Source: JBLNBU01 sp050260215 (lineage in GTDB: Bacteria > Pseudomonadota > Alphaproteobacteria > Rhodospirillales > Magnetospirillaceae). From it: a DNA stretch of 40,225 nt. Every line of letters starts with the position of its first letter. Positions within the stretch are counted from its first letter, which is position 1. The DNA lies in the NCBI GenBank assembly GCA_050260215.1, contig JBLNBU010000253.1, forward strand, positions 1 to 40,225, in the 5' to 3' direction. A model generated the notes under the pieces. It did no database searches. It had not been told where the DNA came from and worked only from the letters and a program-made list of their open reading frames with translations. Below, piece by piece: positions 1-7,414 of the stretch. A program made the position numbers and the translations under genes.

Positions 1-209
1 GCCTCGAACGCCAGTCCCAGGCCATCAATCCCAACGGCAAGCCCTTCGACGAACGCTCCATCGGCATGGCGGTCGCCATGCGCAACCTGATGGCCGACCT
101 GCGCGACACCGGCGCCATCACCGGCGGCGGCCCCGCCTTTTCCAAGCAGGACCGCTCGCGCTTCCTGTCGGCGCTGGAAACGATGGTCCGGGCGGCGCTG
201 CGGGGCTAG
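1..209 (+). CDS. C-terminal end of an unrecognised protein (partial)
   Basis: An open frame enters from the left edge (first complete codon at 3) and stops with TAG at 207-209, leaving 68 residues. The fragment contains PFDERSIGMAVAMRNLMADL and ends in LETMVRAALRG. It is mostly amphipathic helix, with no membrane segment and no motif I recognise. Codon usage is GC-rich like the neighbouring real genes, and a palindromic repeat follows directly, so it is probably the true end of a gene. Function cannot be assigned from this fragment. Confidence 0.6.
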   Translation, partial: LERQSQAINPNGKPFDERSIGMAVAMRNLMADLRDTGAITGGGPAFSKQDRSRFLSALETMVRAALRG

Positions 210-223
210 GGGACCTTTCCTAT

Positions 224-285
224 CGTCATGGCCGGGCTTCTTGACCGGCTATCCATGGATCCCCGGGGCGAGCCCGGGGATGACG
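224..285. repeat. Bipartite palindromic intergenic repeat, copy A
   Basis: The 62-bp element begins CGTCAT and ends ATGACG (inverted ends). Inside are two hairpins separated by TCCATGGA: an imperfect one (GCCGG at 231-235 with CCGGC at 245-249) and a strong one (CCCCGGG at 261-267 with CCCGGGG at 273-279). A second copy with the same architecture lies at 38851-38910. The layout fits the REP/BIME-like repeats widespread in alphaproteobacterial intergenic DNA. It sits between two convergent gene ends and could act as a terminator or mRNA-stabilising structure. Confidence 0.8.
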
Positions 286-314
286 ATGGACGCTGAGAGG
301 GACGCCGAGCAGGG

Positions 315-1640
315 TCAGGCGAATTCCTTGGCCAGTTCGTCCAGCAGGTGCTGGACTTCCTGCGAGGGTTCCTCGATGGCCGCGACCATGTCGACGGCGC
401 CGTCGAAGTCGCCGTCGCGGAAGCGGCGTGCCGCCTCGATGCCCAGCTGGTGCACGCGCTGGTGCGGGGCTTCCAGGGCCCGGAAGGCCGGATGGTTCTT
501 CAAGTTGGGGTCCTGGACGGCGTCGTACCACTTGCCCAGGCGGCAGTTGTGGTGGTTGGCCAGTTCGTCGGGGTTGAGCGTGGTGCGCTCGGCCAGCATC
601 TCGGCCAGGCGGCGGCGCCACACCATGTGGTCGGACTTGGCCAGGTGGATGACGGCGTTGCGCATCTCCACAGCGTTGACCTCGTTCAGCATCTCGGTGA
701 GGCTGCCGCTGGCCTTGGTCGACACGTCGATCAGGGCGTTGACCGCCTGGGTGTCGTTCTTCGAGCGCTCCGCCGCTGCTTCCAGGTTGGCGGCGATGTC
801 CTGGGCCGAGCTGCGCTGCTGGCCCAGGTGATCGGCGATTTCCTGCATCAGGGTGGTGACGTCCTTGATCTCGCCCGAGACGGTGCGCATCTTGTCGACC
901 GACTTCAGCACCACCGTCTCGCCTTCCCGCACCGCCTCGGCGCCGCGCAGCATCCCTTCCAGGATGGCGCTGGTCTCGTCGCGCAGCTGGTCGATGCGGT
1001 GGCGGATGTCCAGCGTCGCCTTGGCCGTCTGGTTGGCCAGGTTCTTGACCTCGTTGGCGACCACGGCGAAGCCCTTGCCGGCGACGCCGGCGCGGGCGGC
1101 CTCGATGGTGGCGTTCAGAGCCAGGATATTGGTCTGCTTGGCGATCAGCTCGATCTGCTTGACGATGGCGCCGATGGACGAGCTGGCGTCCGACAGCTTT
1201 TCCACCCGGCCGGCGGTGTCGTTCACCGTGTCGACGATCTCACGCATGGTCGAGACCACCTGTTCGGTGCTGCGGGCGCCGTCGTCGCTCATCTCCTGGA
1301 CCGAGCGGGCATTGGCCGCGGCCAGCTCCGAGGTGCGGCTGATGGCCTGCACGGTCGACACCAGCTCCTCGGTCGAGGCCGAGATGGTCGCCATCCGTCC
1401 GCTCATGTCGCGGATCGAGCGCATGGTCTGGATGGCCTGGTTGACGGTGTCGTTGAGGAACACCGACATGCCCACCGTGTGCTTCAGGATACTGCGCGAC
1501 CGTCCTTCCAGCTGCGTGGCCAGTTCGCGCAGCTTGGCAGCCATGTCGCCCCCGTCCTCGGGCAGCGACCGGTAGCCGCCCTGGACCAGGCGGTCGATCA
1601 TCGCGGCCAGGCTGGCGTAATCTTCGGTACCGTTGCTCAT
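315..1640 (-). CDS. Soluble methyl-accepting chemotaxis protein with C-terminal CZB zinc-binding domain
   Basis: A cytoplasmic chemoreceptor of 441 residues from ATG at 1640, which has GGGAT about 8 nt upstream. An in-frame TTG two codons earlier is less likely. There is no transmembrane segment. The kinase-interacting hairpin tip is clear around residues 165-205 (QTNILALNATIEAARAG, then KGFAVVANEVKNLANQT). The tail matches the chemoreceptor zinc-binding (CZB) domain: His338 in SDHMVW, the His-Cys pair in HHNCRLGKWYD (Cys366) and His393/His397 in APHQRVH. CZB receptors sense zinc or zinc-dependent oxidants in other bacteria. Signals would pass to CheA/CheW, none of which is in this window. 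A promoter candidate sits just upstream. The ligand is not known. Confidence 0.93.
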   Translation of the reverse strand: MSNGTEDYASLAAMIDRLVQGGYRSLPEDGGDMAAKLRELATQLEGRSRSILKHTVGMSVFLNDTVNQAIQTMRSIRDMSGRMATISASTEELVSTVQAISRTSELAAANARSVQEMSDDGARSTEQVVSTMREIVDTVNDTAGRVEKLSDASSSIGAIVKQIELIAKQTNILALNATIEAARAGVAGKGFAVVANEVKNLANQTAKATLDIRHRIDQLRDETSAILEGMLRGAEAVREGETVVLKSVDKMRTVSGEIKDVTTLMQEIADHLGQQRSSAQDIAANLEAAAERSKNDTQAVNALIDVSTKASGSLTEMLNEVNAVEMRNAVIHLAKSDHMVWRRRLAEMLAERTTLNPDELANHHNCRLGKWYDAVQDPNLKNHPAFRALEAPHQRVHQLGIEAARRFRDGDFDGAVDMVAAIEEPSQEVQHLLDELAKEFA

Positions 1641-1669
1641 GATCAATCCCGCATCCCTGATGGGGGATT

Positions 1670-1698
1670 ACTATGGCAAACGAATGGCGGCCCAGCAA
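1670..1698 (-). promoter_or_regulatory. Candidate sigma-70-type promoter for the CZB chemoreceptor
   Basis: On the minus strand TTGCTG (1693-1698) is followed after 17 bp by CATAGT (1670-1675), which would start transcription about 20-25 nt before the ATG at 1640. The 93-bp gap is AT-richer than its surroundings. Match to consensus is moderate, so this is a candidate only. Confidence 0.35.
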
Positions 1699-1733
1699 CC
1701 CATTGCAAATTATGCCAAAGCATGGGCTCGGGT

Positions 1734-2084
1734 TTATTTCTTCGGACAGGGTGCAACCAAAGTACGATCCCCGGCGATGATGCGGACCAGCAGGGCGCGG
1801 GGATCCTGGGTTGCGCCGTCGGCCAGCCACGCCCAGGTGCCGCCGGGCCCGGCCCCCAGGCCGTTGCCGGTGATGTGGGCCATGGCCGCCGGATCGGCGG
1901 CGATGGCGTCGAGCAGCGGCGGGCTGTCCAGCAGTTCGGCGGCCTCGGGCGCGGCCAGCTCGGCCTCTTCCAGCAGGATCGAGGCCAGGCGGTCGGCCAG
2001 CGCCAGCGCCATGTGCCGCCTTCGCTCCGCCGCCGCGCGGGCCAGGACCACCTGGATGTCGTCGCCGTCGCGACCTTGGCTCAT
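1734..2084 (-). CDS. Small unknown protein, third gene of the arginine-catabolism operon
   Basis: A 116-residue protein whose ATG (2084-2082) overlaps the TGA of rocD in an ATGA junction, so it is probably translationally coupled. The sequence is acidic and Ala/Leu-rich in its first half (VVLARAAAERRRHMALALAD), suggesting helices. The second half holds a Gly-rich stretch (GNGLGAGPGGTWAWLADG), and the protein ends in APCPKK. There is no signal peptide or membrane segment. I do not recognise the family. Position alone suggests an accessory role in arginine/ornithine breakdown. The coupled start and matching codon use support a real gene. Confidence 0.7.
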   Translation of the reverse strand: MSQGRDGDDIQVVLARAAAERRRHMALALADRLASILLEEAELAAPEAAELLDSPPLLDAIAADPAAMAHITGNGLGAGPGGTWAWLADGATQDPRALLVRIIAGDRTLVAPCPKK

Positions 2085-3280
2085 GCGCAGCTTCTGAATG
2101 CCGAATTGAACCGTTCCAGCGCCCAGTCCGCCTGGTGGCGGTCCAGGATCAGCGGCGGGGTGAAGCGGATGGTGTGGTCGTGGGTGTCCTTGCACAGCAC
2201 GCCGCGGTCCTTCAGCGCCTCGCAATAGCGCCGTGCCCCGCCGGCTTCGGGGTGCAGCTCGACCGCCAGCATCAGGCCGCGGCCGCGCACCTCGCGGATG
2301 GCCGGATAGGGCAGGCGGGCCAGTTCGCGCGCCAGCTGCTCGCCCATGCGCGCGGCGTTGTCGATCATGCCTTCTTCCACCAGCACCTTCAGCGCCATGC
2401 GCGCCACCGCGCAGGCCAGCGGGTTGCCGCCGAAGGTGCTGCCGTGCTCGCCGGGCTTCAGCACGCCCAGGACCTCGCTGTTGGAGAGCACCGCCGACAC
2501 CGGATAGAAGCCGCCCGACAGCGCCTTGCCGATCAGGGTCAGGTCGGCCTCGACGCCCTCGTGCTCCTCGGCCAGCAGCCGGCCGGTGCGGCCCAGGCCG
2601 GTCTGGATCTCGTCCAGGACCAGCACGACGTTGGCCTTGGTGCAGATGTCGCGCACCCGTGTCAGGTAGCCGGGCGGCGGCACGATCACCCCGGCCTCGC
2701 CCTGGATGGGCTCGACCAGGAAGGCGACGGTGTTGGCGGTGATTGCGGCCGCGAGCGCCTCGGCGTCGCCGAAGGGGACCAGCTTGAAGCCGGGGGTGAA
2801 CGGCCCGAAGCCGCGACGCGACGAGGGATCGGTGCTGAAGCCGACGATGGTGATGGTGCGACCGTGGAAGTTGTCGGCGCAGACGATGATCTCGGCCTGG
2901 TCCTTCGGCACGCCCTTGACCTCGTAGCCCCACTTGCGCACCACCTTGATGGCGCTTTCCACCGCCTCGGCGCCGCTGTTCATGGGCAGCACCTTGTGCG
3001 AACGGGTGAGCGCGCACAGCTCCTCGTAGAAGGGCGCCAGCTGGTCGTTGCGGAACGCGCGCGAGGTCAGCGTCAGCTTGGCCGCCTGGTCGACCATGGC
3101 CTGCAGGATGCGCGGGTGGCAGTGGCCCTGGTTGACGGCGGAATAGGCCGACAGCCCGTCCAAATAGCGCCGCCCGTCCACGTCCCACACCCATACGCCG
3201 GCGCCACGGGTCAGCACCACGTCCAGCGGCTTGTAGTTGTGGGCGCCCAACTGGTCCTCGACGGCGAGATAGTCGGTCAT
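2081..3280 (-). CDS. rocD: Ornithine aminotransferase
   Basis: A class-III PLP-dependent aminotransferase of 399 residues that converts ornithine and 2-oxoglutarate to glutamate-5-semialdehyde and glutamate in the cytosol. Visible landmarks are GAGVWVWDVDGRRYLDGLSA near the N-terminus, the cofactor-binding MNSGAEAVESAIK, VLVLDEIQTGLGRTG, and the Schiff-base lysine in LIGKALSGGFYP, followed by GEHGSTFGGNPLACAVA. Length is normal for RocD. The ATG at 3280 overlaps the TGA of the upstream guanidine-modifying enzyme (ATGA), and its own stop overlaps the next start, giving three coupled genes. The open frame continues far upstream of this ATG, but that extension reads through the upstream gene out of frame and is not protein. 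Confidence 0.95.
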   Translation of the reverse strand: MTDYLAVEDQLGAHNYKPLDVVLTRGAGVWVWDVDGRRYLDGLSAYSAVNQGHCHPRILQAMVDQAAKLTLTSRAFRNDQLAPFYEELCALTRSHKVLPMNSGAEAVESAIKVVRKWGYEVKGVPKDQAEIIVCADNFHGRTITIVGFSTDPSSRRGFGPFTPGFKLVPFGDAEALAAAITANTVAFLVEPIQGEAGVIVPPPGYLTRVRDICTKANVVLVLDEIQTGLGRTGRLLAEEHEGVEADLTLIGKALSGGFYPVSAVLSNSEVLGVLKPGEHGSTFGGNPLACAVARMALKVLVEEGMIDNAARMGEQLARELARLPYPAIREVRGRGLMLAVELHPEAGGARRYCEALKDRGVLCKDTHDHTIRFTPPLILDRHQADWALERFNSAFRSCA

Positions 3281-4128
3281 GGAAGAAGGACTCCGCTGGT
3301 CAGGTCCAGCCGCAGGGTCATGCAGAAGGCGGCACCGCCCGACAGCACGAAGGCGGACAGGTCGACGGGATGGACGCGGTAGCCGCGCTCTTCGAGGATG
3401 GCCCGCAGCCGCGCCGGCGGCGCGGTCATCACCAGGTCGCGGCCGATGTTGACGGCGTTCAGGCTGAAGGCGGCGGCCTCGTCGTCGCTGGCGGCGACCA
3501 GCATGTCGGCGGGCACCCGCTCGGCGATGGCGGCACGCGCGGCGCCGGAGAAGGCCGGCGGGTAGTACACCACCTCGCCGCCCGACAGCGGCAGGAAGCA
3601 GGTGTCGAGGTGATAATAGCGTGCCGTCACCAATTCCAGCGGCACCACCGCCTGCTCGAAGAAGGCGGCCAGCTCGGCGGTGGCGGCGAAGGTGGAGCGC
3701 GGCCCCCACGCCGCCCAGAACAGGCCGCGGGTGGCATCCCACAGGCAGTCGCCGGCCCCTTCCTGGAACACCTCCTCGGGCAGCAGTCGCACCTCGGCCA
3801 GCAGGGCGCGGTCGCGCAGGCCGTCGAAGAAGCGGCGGAAATGGGCCTCCTCGCCGCGGCGCTCGGGATGGCGGAAGCGGGCGAGCAGGGCGCGGCCGTC
3901 CAGCACCACCGCGGCGTTGGCGGGAAACACCAGGTCGGGCAGGCCGGGCACCGCCGGCACCCTTTCGACGGTCAGCCCGGCGGCCTCCAGCCGTTCGGCC
4001 AGTTGCCGCCACTGCCCGGCGGCCAGGCGGCGCAGGTCCTGGCTCCACATCTCGGGCCGCATCCACGGATTGATGGTGTAGCAGACCTCGTAATGGTCCG
4101 CCTCGGCCATCACCACCCTGCCTCCCAT
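3277..4128 (-). CDS. Guanidine-modifying hydrolase, probably arginine dihydrolase (ArgZ/AgrE-like)
   Basis: A 283-residue protein of the DDAH/arginine deiminase/amidinotransferase fold. In family order one sees Asn20 in TINPWM, Asn71 in VFPANAAVV, an EGAGD motif (residues 123-127), His173 in YYHLDTCFLPL and the nucleophile Cys269 in SGGAAFCMTL. In deiminases and DDAH the second position is normally Asp. Asn at positions 20 and 71 instead resembles the cyanobacterial arginine dihydrolase ArgZ/AgrE, which makes ornithine, CO2 and ammonia directly from arginine. Coupling to rocD fits that product. The ATG at 4128 has GGAGG 6 nt upstream; an in-frame ATG at 4110 is the alternative. DDAH or citrulline-forming activity is not excluded. 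Confidence 0.82.
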   Translation of the reverse strand: MGGRVVMAEADHYEVCYTINPWMRPEMWSQDLRRLAAGQWRQLAERLEAAGLTVERVPAVPGLPDLVFPANAAVVLDGRALLARFRHPERRGEEAHFRRFFDGLRDRALLAEVRLLPEEVFQEGAGDCLWDATRGLFWAAWGPRSTFAATAELAAFFEQAVVPLELVTARYYHLDTCFLPLSGGEVVYYPPAFSGAARAAIAERVPADMLVAASDDEAAAFSLNAVNIGRDLVMTAPPARLRAILEERGYRVHPVDLSAFVLSGGAAFCMTLRLDLTSGVLLP

Positions 4129-4260
4129 CCGCGTCCTCCGTCTGCCGGGGATGACTAGGAAGGTGGCGACGGGCGGCCGTGCGGATAAGGGGCCAAGCCC
4201 TACGAAATAGGGATGCGGGGGCTGGATTTCCCCGTGCGCCGCAGGTAGGGTGCGCACGCC

Positions 4261-4929
4261 ATGATCCTGACGCCTATCGCCCTGCCCGACCTTGCCGGCG
4301 CCCTTGCCCGGTTCGACGCCTGTCTCGAGGCCGAGCCGCTGGCCCAGGCGGTGTTCCGCCGCATCGCCGCCACCCAGCGCTTCGTCGACGGCGACGACCT
4401 GTCGCTGTCCCAGGATCCGTTTCACCACGCCCAGGCCGTCGAGCTGCTGCGCCAGTTCGGCATGGGCGTGGTCGACGAGCCGCCGACCGCCTCTTATACC
4501 TGGGACGGCCGCTCGGTGCGGGTGCGGATGGAGCCCTCGGTGATCATCCACGAGGTGGCCCACCTGCAGGTCTGCGCGCCCGAGCGCCGCACCGTTCCCG
4601 ATTTCGGCCTGGGCGCCGGTCCCGAGACCGGCATGCGGGCCGAGGCCGACGGCGTGATGACCGTGTTCGGCGTCGAGCGCGAACTGGAGGAGGCGCTGGC
4701 CTCGCTGTTGGGCATCCTGTGGGAGGCCGAGCTGGACCAGCCGGCCATCCTTGCCTTCCTCGAACAGAACTGGCTGGAAGGCGGCGACAGCCCGCAGAAC
4801 CGCGGCCATTTCCTCAAATGCGTGGGCCATCTGGTCCGCTACGGGTTCATCGATGCCGATGCCCGCCCGACCCGCGTGTTCCGCGAGGTCGACGATGCCG
4901 AGTTCCTGACCGCGCTCGCGCGGCCCTGA
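4261..4929 (+). CDS. HExxH protein resembling EF-P hydroxylase EpmC/YfcM
   Basis: A 222-residue soluble protein with no signal peptide. Residues 97-116 read HEVAHLQVCAPERRTVPDFG. The pattern HExxH, seven residues, RR, three residues, DFG has the same spacing as the metal-binding core of E. coli EpmC as I recall it (HEISHWCIAGKARRELVDFG). EpmC hydroxylates the modified lysine of elongation factor P. An efp gene with the modifiable lysine lies about 35 kb away in this window. The rest of the sequence is not obviously EpmC-like: the N-terminus has an extra Ala/Leu/Phe-rich helical region. A zinc metallopeptidase-like role is possible. No Shine-Dalgarno sequence is evident before the ATG; TAGGGT lies at 4246-4251, so the transcript may be nearly leaderless. 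Confidence 0.6.
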   Translation: MILTPIALPDLAGALARFDACLEAEPLAQAVFRRIAATQRFVDGDDLSLSQDPFHHAQAVELLRQFGMGVVDEPPTASYTWDGRSVRVRMEPSVIIHEVAHLQVCAPERRTVPDFGLGAGPETGMRAEADGVMTVFGVERELEEALASLLGILWEAELDQPAILAFLEQNWLEGGDSPQNRGHFLKCVGHLVRYGFIDADARPTRVFREVDDAEFLTALARP

Positions 4930-5185
4930 CCGGCTGATCCTTTCCCCACCCCCCTGATCCGCCGTTCGCCGCCATGGGCGTCCCCGATGGGCTGCGCGAT
5001 TGGACTGAAGGACAGGACCGCTTGATATGACCTTGGCTAGGGGCCACGTGAACCCCCGGCAATCCAAGGTTCGGCTCGCACAGGCTTGCCCGTCTGTCCG
5101 CCAGCGACCTCGCGATTGACTGCCCGTCCCGGCAAGGCTTCGGCCGGGGCGCTCGGAGCACAACTGGCCTTTCTAGGAGACACGC
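4930..5185 (+). other. 256-bp gap, long leader of the cold-shock gene
   Basis: No gene is supported here. The stretch probably carries the cspA-type promoter and a long 5' untranslated region, as is usual for cold-shock genes. I find only weak promoter matches (for example TTGGAC at 5000-5005, with TGATAT 17 bp later). The inverted GC-rich words around 5127-5150 could fold. A good AGGAG at 5175-5179 serves the downstream ATG. Confidence 0.4.
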
Positions 5186-5392
5186 ATGGCGGTCGGTATC
5201 GTGAAGTGGTTCAACGCCACCAAGGGTTACGGCTTCATCCAGCCCGAAGGTGGCGGAAATGACGTGTTCGTCCACGTCACCGCGGTGCAGCGGGCGGGCC
5301 TGGACAAGCTGGACGAGGGACAGCGGATCAAGTACGAGCTGGTCCGCGACCGCGGCCGCGTCGCAGCGGGCAACATCCAGCCGGCGGATTGA
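5186..5392 (+). CDS. Cold-shock domain protein (CspA family)
   Basis: A 68-residue single-domain RNA/DNA-binding protein. It starts MAVGIVKWFNATKGYGFI and carries both nucleic-acid-binding motifs: RNP1 (KGYGFI, residues 13-18) and RNP2 (VFVHV, residues 27-31). It would act as an RNA chaperone in the cytoplasm. AGGAG lies 6 nt before the ATG, and a strong intrinsic terminator follows at 5430, so it is probably monocistronic. Whether this copy is cold-induced or constitutive cannot be told, but the long leader is consistent with temperature control. Confidence 0.95.
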   Translation: MAVGIVKWFNATKGYGFIQPEGGGNDVFVHVTAVQRAGLDKLDEGQRIKYELVRDRGRVAAGNIQPAD

Positions 5393-5429
5393 CGGCGGCG
5401 GCGTTCTCGCCCACAGTGGACCTTATCGG

Positions 5430-5458
5430 CGGCCCCCTCGCGGGGCCGTCTTTTTGTT
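5430..5458 (+). terminator. Rho-independent terminator of the cold-shock gene
   Basis: A perfect 7-bp GC stem, CGGCCCC (5430-5436) with GGGGCCG (5442-5448) around a 5-nt loop, is followed by TCTTTTTGTT. It lies 37 nt after the cold-shock stop codon and just before the next gene. Confidence 0.9.
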
Positions 5459-5473
5459 AAGGGCGAGACCGCC

Positions 5474-6220
5474 ATGAAGGACTGCATCGCCATCCGCCAC
5501 GTCGCATTCGAGGACCTGGGCAGCTTCGGCCCGGCGCTCCACGAGCGCGGCTTCGGCGTGCGCATGGTTGACGCGGTCGATGGCCTGGACGATCTCGATC
5601 CGCTGGCGCCCGAGCTGATGGTGGTGCTGGGCGGCCCCATCGGCGCCTACGAGGACGAGATCTATCCGTTCCTGGCCGCCGAACTGCGCCTGGTCGAGGC
5701 GCGGCTGAAGGCCGGCCGCCCGATCATCGGCATCTGCCTGGGCGCCCAACTGATGGCGCGTGCGCTGGGGGCCCGCGTCTATGCCAACGGCGGGATCAAG
5801 GAAATCGGCTGGTCGCCGCTGACGCTGACCGAAGCCGGCCGCGCCGGGCCGCTGGGCATCCTGGGCGACGCCCCGGTGCTGCACTGGCACGGCGACACCT
5901 TCGACCTGCCCGACGGCGCCCGGCTGCTGGCGTCGACGCCGATCACCCGCCACCAGGCCTTCCTGTGGGGCCACGCGGCGCTGGGCCTGCAGTTCCACGT
6001 CGAGGCCACCGCCCGCAGCCTCGAACACTGGTTCGTCGGCCACGCCGCCGAGATTTCGGCGACGCCGGGAATCGACGTGCCGGGCCTGCGCCGCCAGACC
6101 GCCGAGTGCGCGGCCGAGACGGAACGCCGGGGCGTGGTGATGCTCGATGCGTTCCTGGCCGACGCATGCGGAGCAATACGGGCCGCACCCGCTGTTCATG
6201 GCCACGGAAGCGTTGTATAG
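5474..6220 (+). CDS. Class-I glutamine amidotransferase domain protein (GMP synthase-like)
   Basis: A stand-alone triad-type glutamine amidotransferase of 248 residues. The oxyanion-loop motif VVLGGPIGAYED, the nucleophile elbow GICLGAQ and the His-Glu part of the triad in LQFHVEA are all present, so the catalytic triad is intact. Such proteins release ammonia from glutamine or hydrolyse gamma-glutamyl compounds. The acceptor is not evident, because no synthetase partner is adjacent. It follows a terminator and precedes the DUF2336 gene by 42 nt. The C-terminal 40 residues beyond the triad (LRRQTAECAAETERRG onwards) are typical of the GMP-synthase-like subgroup. Confidence 0.88.
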   Translation: MKDCIAIRHVAFEDLGSFGPALHERGFGVRMVDAVDGLDDLDPLAPELMVVLGGPIGAYEDEIYPFLAAELRLVEARLKAGRPIIGICLGAQLMARALGARVYANGGIKEIGWSPLTLTEAGRAGPLGILGDAPVLHWHGDTFDLPDGARLLASTPITRHQAFLWGHAALGLQFHVEATARSLEHWFVGHAAEISATPGIDVPGLRRQTAECAAETERRGVVMLDAFLADACGAIRAAPAVHGHGSVV

Positions 6221-6262
6221 TGCCGGCCATCTGCCGGGGAACCAGACGGAAGAATTACCGCC

Positions 6263-7378
6263 GTGGAAACGAAGCTCAAAGAGGAAGACGTCGCGCGGCT
6301 GCTCGCCAATCCGTCTGGCGACACGCGCGCCGAGATCGCTGAGAAGATCGCGGGCCAGCATCCTTCGCTGAGCGCCGCCGAACGCAAGCTGGCCGAAGAC
6401 ATCCTGCGCCTGATGGTCAAGGACGCCGAGGTGCGCGTCCGCCAGGCGCTGTCCCGCCAGCTCAAGGAGAACCCCGTCGTCCCGCACGACGTGGCCGTGG
6501 CCCTGGCCCGCGACGTCGAGGACGTGTCGCTGCCCATGCTGCGCTTCTCCGAGGTGCTGACCGACGAGGACCTGGTCGAGATCGTCCGCAGCCAGAGCCC
6601 CGAGAAGCAGATCGCCGTGGCCAGCCGCGCCAAGGTGTCGGCCTCGGTCGCCGAGGCCCTGGTCGAGACCCACAACGAAAGCGTCGTCGCCACCCTGGTG
6701 TCTAACGACGGCGCCGAACTGACCGAGCAGGCCCTGGTCCGTGTGGTCGACGAGTTCGGCGACCGCGACAGCATCGGAGCGCCTTTGGTGGCGCGCGCCA
6801 GCCTGCCCATTACCGTCGCCGAACGGCTGATGACCAAGGTGTCCGAGAACCTGCGCCAGCAACTGGCCGCCCGGCCCGAGCTGTCGGCCGAGGCCGCCGG
6901 TGCCATGATGCTGCAGGCGCGCGAGCTGGCGGTGCTGGGCCTGTCCAGTTCGGAAGGCGACGTCTGCGAGCTGGTCGACCACCTTTATCGCAACGGCCGC
7001 CTGACGCCGTCGATCATCCTGCGCGCCGTGTGCATGGGCGACATGACCTTCTTCGAGGTCGCCGTGGCCAAGCTGGCCCGCATCAAGGACGAGAACGCGC
7101 GCACCCTGATCCACGACGCCGGCCGCCGCGGCTTCGAGGCCTTGTTCGAGAAGGCGGGGCTGCCCAAGGCGTTCTTCACCGCCATGCGCGCCGCGGTCGA
7201 CGTCTCCTACGAGATGGAGTATGACGGCCGTCCCAACGACCGCGAGCGCTTCTCGCGGCGCATGATCGAGCGTATCCTGACCCAGTACGGCGACCTTGGG
7301 GTGTCGTTCGAGAACGACGATCTCGAATACCTTCTGGCGAAGATGAACCAATTGCCTGCCACCATGCTCTCCGAGTAG
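6263..7378 (+). CDS. DUF2336-family protein
   Basis: A 371-residue cytoplasmic protein starting at GTG (METKLKEEDVARLLANPSGD), with GGAAGA about 10 nt upstream. It is built of short amphipathic helices with recurring patterns such as VRVRQALSRQLKENPVVPHD and VAVASRA, which looks like HEAT-type repeats. The overall pattern matches DUF2336, a family common in Rhodospirillales and other alphaproteobacteria with no firm function. There is no signal peptide, membrane segment or catalytic motif. It is followed 36 nt later by another unknown gene on the same strand, suggesting co-transcription. Confidence 0.8.
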   Translation: METKLKEEDVARLLANPSGDTRAEIAEKIAGQHPSLSAAERKLAEDILRLMVKDAEVRVRQALSRQLKENPVVPHDVAVALARDVEDVSLPMLRFSEVLTDEDLVEIVRSQSPEKQIAVASRAKVSASVAEALVETHNESVVATLVSNDGAELTEQALVRVVDEFGDRDSIGAPLVARASLPITVAERLMTKVSENLRQQLAARPELSAEAAGAMMLQARELAVLGLSSSEGDVCELVDHLYRNGRLTPSIILRAVCMGDMTFFEVAVAKLARIKDENARTLIHDAGRRGFEALFEKAGLPKAFFTAMRAAVDVSYEMEYDGRPNDRERFSRRMIERILTQYGDLGVSFENDDLEYLLAKMNQLPATMLSE

Positions 7379-7414
7379 GCGGCGGCTGAAATCGGGCAAG
7401 GGGACAGCTAGATC

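Noticed and set aside
3281..4066. N-terminal extension of RocD
   Set aside because: The same frame is open far upstream, but the extension is the out-of-frame reading of the guanidine hydrolase gene; the ATGA junction at 3277-3280 marks the true start.
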